Counted from the stretch's first letter, positions 1 to 8,006 are shown. The stretch: DNA of 10,398 bases from an uncultured Flavobacteriales bacterium (GCA_913052515.1 CAJXFJ010000028.1:1-10398), one strand, 5' to 3'. Notes: generated by a model not told the origin, from the letters alone. Translations and numbers: made by a program.

Positions 1-420
1 AAAGTTGGGAAAGCGGCCAAGTACATTAGCGCTTTTATCCGTGCTAAACTAGAACAGCAGGGGCTTTCTTTAAGCAAGGAACAATTTATTGTCTTGCATC
101 ATTTAGAAGAAGAAGATAAAGCCCAATCCATGTTAGCCATGATTACCGAACGTGATAAAGGCTCGTTGACTCGATTGGTTCAGTCACTTGAGAAAAAGGG
201 ATTAGTAAAACGTAAAGTTTGTTCCAACGATAGCCGAGTCAATCGGGTTTCAATAACTGAAAAAGGTAGAGCCATGCTCGAACAAACCAAACCTATTTTT
301 AAAGAAGTATTTAAGGTATTGGAGGCAGGTATTTCTGAAGAAGAAAAAGCCATAGTAGACCGCGTCTTGCAGAAGCTAAGAGAGAATGCCAACCATGAAA
401 TGGAAAAATTAGAAAGATAA
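1..420 (+). CDS. MarR-family transcriptional regulator, 5' end missing
   Basis: The reading frame is open from the first base of the window to the TAA at 418-420 (139 visible residues), so the true start lies to the left; a TTG at 94 is an internal leucine, not a start. The visible part contains the MarR winged helix: a helix-turn-helix around residues 40-68 with the recognition helix ending in LVQSLEKKGLV, then the wing with the conserved D77-x-R79 pattern leading into SITEKG, and C-terminal dimerisation helices. MarR proteins are dimeric cytoplasmic DNA-binding repressors that usually release DNA when a small toxic ligand binds or a cysteine is oxidised. The efflux adaptor starts 3 bases after the stop, so it most likely controls this efflux operon, including itself. 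Its operator would lie upstream of the window and cannot be seen. One cysteine (C74, bases 220-222) sits in the wing. Family assignment is firm; ligand unknown. Confidence 0.93.
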   Translation, partial: KVGKAAKYISAFIRAKLEQQGLSLSKEQFIVLHHLEEEDKAQSMLAMITERDKGSLTRLVQSLEKKGLVKRKVCSNDSRVNRVSITEKGRAMLEQTKPIFKEVFKVLEAGISEEEKAIVDRVLQKLRENANHEMEKLER

Positions 421-423
421 GCC

Positions 424-1542
424 ATGAAAAAAAGACAAATCATTATCGTTTTAGTAGGAATCACCATCGTGGTAGTTGCCCGTATGATTTCTAGTTTTCT
501 TGCGACTCCCAAAGAGAAGCAAGCACCAATTGCAAGAAACAATGTCACAACTGTTTTTACAGCTGATGTAAAAAATGATTCCATTCCTATTTATGTAAGT
601 TCCACTGGAGTGTTAAAGGCAGTTCGGAGGTTAGAGCTATACAGCGAAGTGCAGGGTGTAATGGAAGATGATCAAGGGCGATTTAAGGCCGGTAATACCT
701 TTCAACAAGGCGAAACCTTAATCAGTATTCGTTCGCAAGACCAAAGAGCACAATTGTATGCACAACGCAGCGCTTTTCAAAGTGCTTTAACAGCCATTAT
801 GCCTGATTTGAAAATTGATTACCCCAATGAATTTGCAGCTTGGGATGCTTACCTAAAAGCCTACAATACTGAACAAGCCGTAAAAGACTTACCGGAAGTA
901 AAAGATGATAAACTCAAAACTTTTTTAATTGGACGTAACATTTATAACAATTATCATACGGTTAGAAATTTGGAAATCATTAATGAAAAGTATCGCATTA
1001 AAGCTCCTTACAATGGGGTTTTAATTTCTTCAGAAGTAGATCCCGGTACAGTTATTAGAAATGGTCAATTACTTGGTGTTTTTATTCAAGCCGACCGCTA
1101 CGAAATGGAAACTTCTATTGATGCAACAACCGCCAATTATTTGTCTGTTGGTCAGGAAGTAACATTGATTCAAGAAGGAACCTCGAATACATATGCCGGT
1201 AAAATTTCTCGCTTGGTAAAAGCCATTGATGAAAGCAGTCAACTCAGCACCTTTTTTGTAGAAGTGCAAAATGCGAACCTAAAAGAAGGTATGTTTTTAA
1301 AAGCAGAAGTAAAGGCACAACGCATTCCTGATGCTTTTGAGATTAATCGCTCTGCTTTGGTGGATAACAAAGAGGTATATGTAGTGCAAGCAGATACCTT
1401 AGCCATTAAGGCGATTGAAGTAAAACATTTGAGTCAAAATACCGCTATTATCAGCGGACTAAAGGACGAAGAAAAAGTACTCACTAAAGTTCCTCCATCA
1501 GCATTTCTAGGTATGAAAGTTTCTATCTACAAAGCGCAATAA
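424..1542 (+). CDS. RND efflux periplasmic adaptor subunit (HlyD/AcrA-type membrane fusion protein)
   Basis: This 372-residue protein should bridge the RND pump and the outer-membrane channel in the periplasm. A single N-terminal hydrophobic segment (about residues 4-26, after MKKR) anchors it in the inner membrane; no lipobox cysteine is seen. Two lipoyl half-motifs are recognisable: residues 70-100 (ELYSEVQGV, then GETLISI) and 190-220 (IKAPYNGVLISSEVDPGT). They are followed by a beta-barrel domain (about 225-300) and a membrane-proximal domain. The stretch between the lipoyl halves (about 103-185) is only some 80 residues, so the helical hairpin is short, and it contains a Pro/Asp-rich part rather than a clean coiled coil. 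The ATG at 424 follows the regulator stop by 3 bases, and its own stop is 1 base before the pump start, implying translational coupling. Family and role are secure; substrate is not deducible. Confidence 0.93.
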   Translation: MKKRQIIIVLVGITIVVVARMISSFLATPKEKQAPIARNNVTTVFTADVKNDSIPIYVSSTGVLKAVRRLELYSEVQGVMEDDQGRFKAGNTFQQGETLISIRSQDQRAQLYAQRSAFQSALTAIMPDLKIDYPNEFAAWDAYLKAYNTEQAVKDLPEVKDDKLKTFLIGRNIYNNYHTVRNLEIINEKYRIKAPYNGVLISSEVDPGTVIRNGQLLGVFIQADRYEMETSIDATTANYLSVGQEVTLIQEGTSNTYAGKISRLVKAIDESSQLSTFFVEVQNANLKEGMFLKAEVKAQRIPDAFEINRSALVDNKEVYVVQADTLAIKAIEVKHLSQNTAIISGLKDEEKVLTKVPPSAFLGMKVSIYKAQ

Positions 1543-1543
1543 G

Positions 1544-4500
1544 ATGAAGAATATTATTACGCATTTTATCAAATATCCCGTTGCTGGGAATGTGATTATT
1601 CTGGCATTTGCCATTTTGGGATATATGGGAATGAAAAGCATGCGCTCAAGCTTTTTTCCCTTACAAGATGCCAAGTTTATCAACATTAGCGTGACTTATC
1701 CGGGTGCTTCACCTCAAGAAATTGAAGAAGGAGTAGTGCTTAAAATTGAAAATAACTTGAGAGGCTTATTAGGGGTTGATCGATTTACCTCATCATCTTC
1801 TGAAAACTACGCCATTATAACGGTAGAATCTGAAAAGGGCTATGATATTGATGTGCTTTTAGCTGACGTTAAAAATGCGGTTGACAAAGTGCCTTCTTTT
1901 CCTGCTGAAATGGAACCGCCGGTTGTCGCCAAGCAAGAGACTTTAACAGATGTTATCTCTTTGGTGATTAGTGGAAAGTCAATGGATTTGTACACCTTAA
2001 AAACCATTGCTCGAAGAGTAGAGTCTGATTTACGAGGATTAGAAGGTATGTCACAAATTGAAATTAGCGGTTTTCCTGATGAAGAAATTGTAGTAGCGGT
2101 AAAAGAAGATGTACTTCGTCAATACCAACTTAGTTTTCAAGAAGTTTCTCAAGCCGTTGCTTCTGCTAACCTTTTGGTTACAGGAGGAACAGTAAAAACC
2201 AAAGAAGAAGATTATTTAATTCGTTTGCGAAACAAAGCTTACTATGCGCAAGAACTTGAGAATATTGTGGTGAAAGCTTTTCCCAATGGGGCGCAAATTT
2301 TGCTACATGAAGTGGCTGAAGTCACCGACACTTGGTCAGAAACACCAAACCGTTCTTTTTACAATGGCAAACCCTCCATTTCCATTCAGGTGAGAACCAC
2401 CAACCAAGAAGATATGATTTCTGCGGCAGAACAGACCTTGGCTTATGTAGAAGACTTTAATGCAACCAATCAAAACGCGCAACTTGCTGTGGTTAACAAC
2501 CGAAGCGATACCGTTTTACAACGAACAGATTTGCTCTTAAAAAATGGAATTCAAGGGGTTTTATTGGTGCTCTTTTTCTTGTCTTTATTCTTGCGCCCAC
2601 GTTTAGCCGCTTGGGTTGCCTTTGGTTTACCGATTTCCTTTTTGGGCATGTTTATGTTGGTCAATATGTTAGATGTAACCATTAATGTGCTTTCCCTTTT
2701 TGGGATGATTATCGTGATTGGAATTTTGGTGGATGACGGAATTGTGATTGCGGAAAATATTTATCACCATTACGAAAAAGGAAAAGGAAGAATTCAAGCA
2801 GCCATTGATGGAACCATGGAAGTGGTACCTGCCATTACTTCAGCCATTTTAACCACCATGATTGCTTTTAGCACCTTCTTTTATTTAGATGGAAGAATAG
2901 GAGAGTTTTTCATGGAAGTAACCATTGTCGTGATGTTAACCTTAGGATTTTCGCTTTTAGAAGCATTTGTTATTTTGCCAACGCATATTGCTCATTCTAA
3001 AGTCTTAACACCGAGTCAAAAGACCTATCGCTTTAATGTTTGGGGCGATAAAATAATGGCAAGCATGAGAGATAAAACCTATTTGCCTTTCTTGCGTTGG
3101 TCCTTGCGAAACAAGCCCATTTCTTTTGCACTGTTTATCGCCTTTTTAATGATCACATTTGGAGCCTTACAAGGTGGAATTATTCGGGCTACTTTCTTTC
3201 CGCAAATAGCGAGTGATCAAGTTTCTGTGACTTTAACCATGCCGCAGGGCGTAAACCCATTACAAACTGATTCATTGATTTCAATTGTGGAAGCCAAAGC
3301 TTGGGAAGTGAATGAAGAGTATACGGCCAAACAAGGCGATGGAAAAGATGTCATTGAAAACATCATTAAGCAGTTAGGGCCGGGAACAGCCACCGCATCT
3401 TTAAAAATTAATTTATTACCTGGAGAAGAACGATTATTTGCTTCTTCTGAAATTGCAGGAGCCATTTTTGAGAAAGTAGGCAAATTCCCATCCGCAGAAA
3501 GTCTAGTGATTGATGGAGGATCTAACTTTGGCGGTAAGCCGGTTTCGGTTTCACTATTGGGATACAACATACAAGAGTTAAAAGCCGCAAAAGTGGAGTT
3601 AAAGGAGAATTTAAACAACAATCCACTTTTACGTGATGTGTTAGACAACGACCCAGAGGGAATTAAGGAAGTGAAGCTGGAAATGAAAGACAAAGGCTAT
3701 AGTTTGGGCATGACTTTAAGCAGTTTGATGGCACAAGTACGTAGCGGCTTTAATGGTCTTCAAGTGCAGCGTTTTCAAAGAGGAGAGGATGAAGTAATTG
3801 TTTGGGTTCGCTATGATTTGGAAGGTCGTTCTTCTTTAAAAGATTTGGAAGAAATGCGCATTTTGGTTCCATCTGGCAGCCGAGTGCCTTTAAAAGAATT
3901 GGCCACCTTTACTATTGAAAGAGGGGAGATTTCCATCAACCATTTGGATGGAAAAAGGGAAATAAAGATTGAGGCAGACTTAAAGAATCCCAAAGAAAGT
4001 GCAACGGCGATTATGGATGAATTGAGAACTCAGGTTATTCCCGACTTAAAGCAAAAGTATCCTTCCATAACTGCTTCATATGAAGGGCAGAATCGTGAAG
4101 CAGCTAAAGTAGGCGCTTCAGCGCGTATGATTTTCCCAATCATCATCTTGCTGATTTACATTGTTATTGCGTTTACATTCCGATCATACAGTCAACCACT
4201 TTTGTTGTTGCTCATGATTCCATTTGCCTTTATTGGCGTAGGTTGGGGACATTACATTCACGATTTTCCTGTAAACATGCTTTCTTTACTGGGAATCATT
4301 GCTTTGGTAGGAATTGTAGTGAACGATGGTTTGGTGTTCATTGCCAAATTCAATGGCTATTTAAAAGAAGGCATACCCTTTAACGATGCCTTGATTCGCG
4401 CTGGAAGTTCTCGTTTTAGAGCTATTTTCTTGACATCTGTCACCACCATTGCAGGGTTATCACCTTTGATTTTTGAAACCAGTCGACAAGCACAATTCTT

Positions 4501-4702
4501 AATCCCTATGGCTATTTCTATTGCCTATGGAATTGGTATCGCTACCATTTTAACCTTAGTCATGTTGCCCATGATGCTGTCTTTGAGCAATGGTATAAAA
4601 GTCTATTTGCAGTGGTTTTGGGAAGGCGAAAAACCCAAGCCCGAAGAAGTAGAGCGCGCTTATAAAGAATTAAAAGAAGAGGAGGAAAGTGATGAACATT
4701 AA
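1544..4702 (+). CDS. RND-family efflux pump permease (AcrB/MexB superfamily)
   Basis: At 1052 residues this is the usual size for a proton-driven resistance-nodulation-division pump that, as an inner-membrane trimer, moves substrates from periplasm or membrane into the outer-membrane channel. Visible hallmarks: TM1 at about residues 13-31, the first porter loop with YPGASPQEIEEGV, a TM2-TM6 cluster at about 333-480, TM7 near 525-545, a second large periplasmic loop, and TM8-TM12 at about 865-1020. TM4 carries the proton-relay acid pair D397-D398 in GILVDDGIVIAENI. The TM10 counterpart reads GIVVNDGLVF (N927, D928), so the lysine used by E. coli AcrB (K940) is replaced by Asn. The C-terminal tail is highly charged and Glu-rich; its last codons overlap the channel gene. 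No disruption seen. A drug, bile-salt or metabolite exporter is equally possible; the doubled acid motif fits hydrophobic/amphiphilic efflux better than metal efflux, but this is inference. Confidence 0.95.
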   Translation: MKNIITHFIKYPVAGNVIILAFAILGYMGMKSMRSSFFPLQDAKFINISVTYPGASPQEIEEGVVLKIENNLRGLLGVDRFTSSSSENYAIITVESEKGYDIDVLLADVKNAVDKVPSFPAEMEPPVVAKQETLTDVISLVISGKSMDLYTLKTIARRVESDLRGLEGMSQIEISGFPDEEIVVAVKEDVLRQYQLSFQEVSQAVASANLLVTGGTVKTKEEDYLIRLRNKAYYAQELENIVVKAFPNGAQILLHEVAEVTDTWSETPNRSFYNGKPSISIQVRTTNQEDMISAAEQTLAYVEDFNATNQNAQLAVVNNRSDTVLQRTDLLLKNGIQGVLLVLFFLSLFLRPRLAAWVAFGLPISFLGMFMLVNMLDVTINVLSLFGMIIVIGILVDDGIVIAENIYHHYEKGKGRIQAAIDGTMEVVPAITSAILTTMIAFSTFFYLDGRIGEFFMEVTIVVMLTLGFSLLEAFVILPTHIAHSKVLTPSQKTYRFNVWGDKIMASMRDKTYLPFLRWSLRNKPISFALFIAFLMITFGALQGGIIRATFFPQIASDQVSVTLTMPQGVNPLQTDSLISIVEAKAWEVNEEYTAKQGDGKDVIENIIKQLGPGTATASLKINLLPGEERLFASSEIAGAIFEKVGKFPSAESLVIDGGSNFGGKPVSVSLLGYNIQELKAAKVELKENLNNNPLLRDVLDNDPEGIKEVKLEMKDKGYSLGMTLSSLMAQVRSGFNGLQVQRFQRGEDEVIVWVRYDLEGRSSLKDLEEMRILVPSGSRVPLKELATFTIERGEISINHLDGKREIKIEADLKNPKESATAIMDELRTQVIPDLKQKYPSITASYEGQNREAAKVGASARMIFPIIILLIYIVIAFTFRSYSQPLLLLLMIPFAFIGVGWGHYIHDFPVNMLSLLGIIALVGIVVNDGLVFIAKFNGYLKEGIPFNDALIRAGSSRFRAIFLTSVTTIAGLSPLIFETSRQAQFLIPMAISIAYGIGIATILTLVMLPMMLSLSNGIKVYLQWFWEGEKPKPEEVERAYKELKEEEESDEH
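4681..4685 (+). promoter_or_regulatory. Shine-Dalgarno-like GGAGG deciding the channel start
   Basis: GGAGG lies 6 bases before the ATG at 4692 but only 3 before the in-frame GTG at 4689, so the ATG is the better start. The motif lies in Glu codons of the pump gene, so it could be coincidental; many Bacteroidota genes do not rely on such sites. Confidence 0.45.
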
Positions 4703-5993
4703 ATTCAACATACTGATACTTGCCTTTTGTTTGGGCATTCATGTCAATGCACAAGAGCAACTTTCTTTTGATGCCGCTTTGCAACAAACCTTGGCCAACA
4801 ATTACGACATTCAATTGGCTGCAATTGATGAGGAAGTAGCGATCAATAACGCAAGCCTTGCCAACAATGGTTATTTGCCGAGCCTAAACGGTTCAGGTAA
4901 TTACAATTGGAACTATTACGAAGGGAAAAATAAATTAGCGACAGAAACCCGAACTTTTGAGGCCAATAGTGCTTATACATTTGGAGCATCAGTAACGGCT
5001 AGTTATCGATTGTTTGAAGGCATGGGAAGAAGGTATCGCTACAAGCAATCGCAGGAAAGTCTGAAACTTACTCAATTGCAAGTGGAACAGATTATTCAAA
5101 ACACCATCTTAGAGTTGAGCAATTTGTATTATGAAGTAGCTCGTTTGGTGGAAAGTAATCAAGCCTTGGCAACTGCGGTAGAGATTTCGCAACAGCGCCT
5201 AAAGCGTTTGGGTTATGAATACGATTATGGACAAGTGAACCAATTGGAAGTATTGAATGCTAAAGTGGATTTAAATAACGACAGCATTGCTTTGGTAAAT
5301 GGTATTCAAAGTTTAGAAACCACCAAACGCAATTTAAATTATGTGATGGGACGTGATGTGGAGCAGGAGTTAAGTGTTGATCAAAAAGTGGATATCCGTT
5401 ATGGAATTACGAAAGAAGAGGTGCTTGCTGCTACAGAAAGTCAAAACTTGGATTTGCAATTGGCAAAGTCTAATCTGCAGATTAACCAATATGCCATTGG
5501 TCAGGCCAAATCGGCATGGTTGCCAAGCATTGATGCCAATGCTGGTTATAATTTCAGCGGAAACGAAAATCCCAACAGTCCCTTTCTAGTGGGTTCTCAA
5601 ACAAGTGGCCCACAAGCAGGAGTAAGCTTAAGTTGGAGTCTGTTTAATGGGCAAAACAATGTGGCAGTAAAAAATGCTAAATTGGGTTTAAAAAGTCAGC
5701 AAATTAGTCAAGCAGCCATGGAGCAAAATATCCGTTCTCAGGCCTTGAATGCTTTTACCGCCTATCAAAATGCGTTGTTTGTGTTGCGCTCACAAAGCGA
5801 TAATATTGCTACTGCTGAAGACAACTTCAACCGAAGTAAAGAAACTTACGAAAGAGGGCAAATAGATGCCATTACCTTTCGTCAGGCACAGTTGAATCTG
5901 TTAAATGCACAACAAGCCTTAAGTCAGGCAAAGTATGCCGCTAAAAATGCCGAATTGCAATTGCTGGCTGTGATGGGAGAGTTGGTGGAGTAG
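4692..5993 (+). CDS. TolC-like outer-membrane efflux channel
   Basis: A 433-residue outer-membrane factor that should trimerise into the exit duct of the tripartite pump. It begins with a signal peptide (hydrophobic core about residues 5-15, probable cleavage after HVNA before QEQ). Two outer-membrane-efflux repeats follow, about residues 20-215 and 235-430. Each begins with a helix rich in Gln/Asn/Ala and includes YLPSL/WLPSI motifs leading into Asn/Gly/Tyr-rich beta-strands. The final helix contains FRQAQLNLLNAQQAL and the protein ends MGELVE. The start chosen is the ATG at 4692, overlapping the pump stop by 11 bases; an in-frame GTG three bases earlier is less well spaced from GGAGG. Length and ends look normal, so this copy should be functional. 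Its last 88 bases are repeated at 7919-8006, which suggests that the 3' end may itself have been replaced during an insertion event. Confidence 0.93.
   Translation: MNIKFNILILAFCLGIHVNAQEQLSFDAALQQTLANNYDIQLAAIDEEVAINNASLANNGYLPSLNGSGNYNWNYYEGKNKLATETRTFEANSAYTFGASVTASYRLFEGMGRRYRYKQSQESLKLTQLQVEQIIQNTILELSNLYYEVARLVESNQALATAVEISQQRLKRLGYEYDYGQVNQLEVLNAKVDLNNDSIALVNGIQSLETTKRNLNYVMGRDVEQELSVDQKVDIRYGITKEEVLAATESQNLDLQLAKSNLQINQYAIGQAKSAWLPSIDANAGYNFSGNENPNSPFLVGSQTSGPQAGVSLSWSLFNGQNNVAVKNAKLGLKSQQISQAAMEQNIRSQALNAFTAYQNALFVLRSQSDNIATAEDNFNRSKETYERGQIDAITFRQAQLNLLNAQQALSQAKYAAKNAELQLLAVMGELVE
5906..5993 (+). repeat. Direct repeat, left copy (3' end of channel gene)
   Basis: These 88 bases, the last 28 codons plus stop of the TolC-like gene, recur in direct orientation at 7919-8006, offset by 2013 bases. 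By hand alignment without gaps, 83 of 88 match. The five differences are at 5930 (a/g), 5951 (c/a), 5964 (c/t), 5988 (g/a) and 5993 (g/a). Similarity ends with the stop codon: the bases from 5994 do not resemble those from 8007. Confidence 0.95.
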
Positions 5994-7918
5994 GTTTTAT
6001 AGAATGTATTTTATATTAATATTTTAAAATACTAAATCACTACATTTAGCTTCTTTAACCAATTAATCAAAGACCTATTTATGAAAATCGCAACAAGCCT
6101 TATAATTGGATTATGCATGCTTGCTTCATTGAATGTAAATGCTCAATGGTATCCAAATACAACTAGTCCTATATTACAACATACTGGTTTTGGAAATTCA
6201 AATATTCAAGTATTAGGAAAAGATACCGTCTTGATGGGATTGTATTCACAAAACCCACAAAATACAGGACTTTATAGGACAACAGATAATGGGTCTACAT
6301 GGCAATTAATTCTTAACTTTTGGTTAGAGCAATTTCAATTTAATAATTATAATCATGGAATCTGTAGATCAGGTTCTTTTTTGCAATATACCTCGAATGC
6401 AGGTTTAATTTGGGATACCATTTGGCAATCCACAAGTTTAAAACACGCAGGTATTGGTTCAGACTCAACAATTTATACCTTGCATAATGGCAATTATAGT
6501 TTTATTCCTGGATCATATTTAATGCTTAAATCAATAAATGCTGGATTAAGTTGGGATACGATATTTTTACCTGAAACATCATCCAACAAGATTGGCTTCG
6601 CTGCAAGTTTAAATGTTTACAGTGAAGACAGCCTTGCCTTTTTAGCTTATAGGCCTTTAGGTACCTACGTATATACTAGTAGTGATGGTGGTTTAAGTTG
6701 GCAAGAAAATCTTATAAACTGTAACGTTCCATGGATAGCAGAATATAACATACTTGATATTGTTAACGACTCCACTTATTTAATTATTGGTGGAAATTCG
6801 GATACCTTAATGCGAACAACAAATAAAGGGTTAACGGTTTCAGCGGTTTATACAAGTCCTGATCCTTCTGCAAAAATAACTGATGTATCAGTAGTTGGGG
6901 AATTTGTAGCTGTAGCTTGTACAACTTTTACCAATGCAAATGATTCGACTTTATTAATTGCGAGATCTAATGACATCATGCAAACTTACATTCATGATAC
7001 GATTCGAAATTACAGTCAATTTTCTTGCACAGGAATTGGAGCTATAGACCTTTTAACGCCCAATTATGGTTGGACTAGTTCTTATGAACAACTGTATTTT
7101 TTGGATGATTGTAACATACAGGCTAGTTACAGCTATCAGTTACTAGGGAATGGTTTAGTAGCTTTTACCAATACAAGTAGTGGTCAATTTACAGACTCGT
7201 ATTGGGCATTTGGTGATGGTTCTACAGCTACTGTTTCTGATACTAGTCATTTTTTTAGTGCCAATGGATCTTTTGTTGTGGTTTTAGCCATACAGAAAGC
7301 TGGTGCATATGGCCCTTGTTATGATTATTATATAGATACCATTCAAGTAAGTGGTGTAAGTAACCCTGTTAATTGTCAAGCTGGATTTGTCGTATTTCCT
7401 GATTCAAATACTAATATGTTAACGATTATAAATAGTTCAGTAGGTTCTAATTTATCGTATAGTTGGGATTTTGGTGATGGCAATATCTCAAATATAGCTA
7501 CTCCTACACATACATATACCTCAAATGGTCCTTATAACCTTTGCTTAACGGTTAATGATGGTTCTTCCTGCTTAAGTACCTATTGTGATAGTGTTCAAAA
7601 AACAGGAGTACGTTTTAACAAATCAGCTGGATTTACTATAAATGTAGCTTCACTTTCAACAACTTCTATTGAAAAGTTAGAGACTGATAACATAGAATTG
7701 ATGGTATATCCTAACCCTGCCAAACAAGAATTGATATTTGAAATATTATCACTTCCTACAGCTCAAATGTTAGAAGTATATAATATCAACGGAATCTTAA
7801 TTCAAGAAAAAATAATAGATCGTTTAAAAACAAGTTTGGATGTTTCTGAATATACCAATGGTGTCTATTTTCTTCGATATGGCAGTAATTACAAATCTTT
7901 TGTTATTAGTAAATAATC
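5994..7918 (+). other. Probable inserted segment carrying one secreted-protein gene
   Basis: The segment between the two 88-base direct repeats holds an 87-base AT-rich leader, a single T9SS-cargo gene and two bases after its stop. Nothing in it relates to efflux or Kef functions. The flanking repeats are the end of the host gene rather than inverted repeats of an insertion sequence, and there is no recombinase gene, so it resembles a recombination-borne gene insertion more than a transposon. The repeat-to-repeat period is 2013 bases; recombination between the repeats would remove it cleanly and leave one intact channel gene. That it is an insertion is inferred from the repeat; the repeat itself is directly visible. 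Confidence 0.6.
6081..7916 (+). CDS. Secreted Asp-box/PKD-domain protein with T9SS C-terminal sorting domain
   Basis: This 611-residue protein has a signal peptide (residues 1-21, cleavage after NVNA before QWYP). Residues 22-340 carry about five spaced Asp-box-like (BNR) motifs: 67-74 TTDNGSTW, 104-111 TSNAGLIW, 151-158 SINAGLSW, 200-207 SSDGGLSW and a weak one at 246-253 TTNKGLTV. The spacing of 37-49 residues suggests a beta-propeller like sialidase, Ycf48 or sortilin-type folds. Two PKD domains follow, about 348-424 (WAFGDGS at 375-381) and 432-510 (WDFGDGN at 462-468, with several cysteines). The end, about 538-611, is a T9SS type A sorting domain (VYPNPAKQ, then YNINGILI, NGVYFLRY, FVISK). 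It should cross the outer membrane through the type IX system and be surface-attached or released. No catalytic residues could be assigned; a binding or adhesion role is a guess. It does not belong functionally with its neighbours. A gapless start at 6081 is supported by the signal peptide. Confidence 0.9.
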   Translation: MKIATSLIIGLCMLASLNVNAQWYPNTTSPILQHTGFGNSNIQVLGKDTVLMGLYSQNPQNTGLYRTTDNGSTWQLILNFWLEQFQFNNYNHGICRSGSFLQYTSNAGLIWDTIWQSTSLKHAGIGSDSTIYTLHNGNYSFIPGSYLMLKSINAGLSWDTIFLPETSSNKIGFAASLNVYSEDSLAFLAYRPLGTYVYTSSDGGLSWQENLINCNVPWIAEYNILDIVNDSTYLIIGGNSDTLMRTTNKGLTVSAVYTSPDPSAKITDVSVVGEFVAVACTTFTNANDSTLLIARSNDIMQTYIHDTIRNYSQFSCTGIGAIDLLTPNYGWTSSYEQLYFLDDCNIQASYSYQLLGNGLVAFTNTSSGQFTDSYWAFGDGSTATVSDTSHFFSANGSFVVVLAIQKAGAYGPCYDYYIDTIQVSGVSNPVNCQAGFVVFPDSNTNMLTIINSSVGSNLSYSWDFGDGNISNIATPTHTYTSNGPYNLCLTVNDGSSCLSTYCDSVQKTGVRFNKSAGFTINVASLSTTSIEKLETDNIELMVYPNPAKQELIFEILSLPTAQMLEVYNINGILIQEKIIDRLKTSLDVSEYTNGVYFLRYGSNYKSFVISK

Positions 7919-8006
7919 TGCACAACAAGCCTTAAGTCAGGCGAAGTATGCCGCTAAAAATGCAGAATTGCAATTGTTGGCTGTGATGGGAGAGTTGGTG
8001 AAGTAA
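7919..8006 (+). pseudogene. Displaced 3' remnant of the TolC-like gene (right copy of direct repeat)
   Basis: Bases 7920-8006 read as 28 codons plus TAA matching the C-terminus of the channel protein, with one amino-acid change (final Glu to Lys); three other differences are silent and one swaps TAG for TAA. There is no start codon suited to expression, so this is a gene fragment. It begins 2 bases after the stop of the secreted-protein gene and lies in that gene's frame. The kefF-like gene follows 41 bases after its stop. It is either the original end of the channel gene, cut off by an insertion that brought its own version of the end, or a copy carried in with the insert. Confidence 0.9.

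Noticed and set aside
5994..6080. Perfect palindrome ATTTTAAAAT at 6021-6030 as a terminator, and TACATTTA at 6041-6048 as a Bacteroidota -7 element (consensus TAnnTTTG)
   Set aside because: The palindrome is all A/T and has no stable GC stem. The -7 candidate matches 7 of 8 positions, but no TTTG-like -33 element lies at the right distance. A promoter for the secreted-protein gene is likely somewhere here but cannot be pinned down.
6081..7916. Base composition shift as proof of foreign origin
   Set aside because: Hand counts of three 60-base rows in this gene gave about 32-38% GC, and three rows in the neighbours about 33-42%. The trend is in the expected direction but too small a sample to rely on.
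5906..8006. Insertion sequence or integron-type cassette
   Set aside because: No transposase, integrase, terminal inverted repeats or attC-like fold is seen; the only flanking structure is the duplicated end of the host gene.
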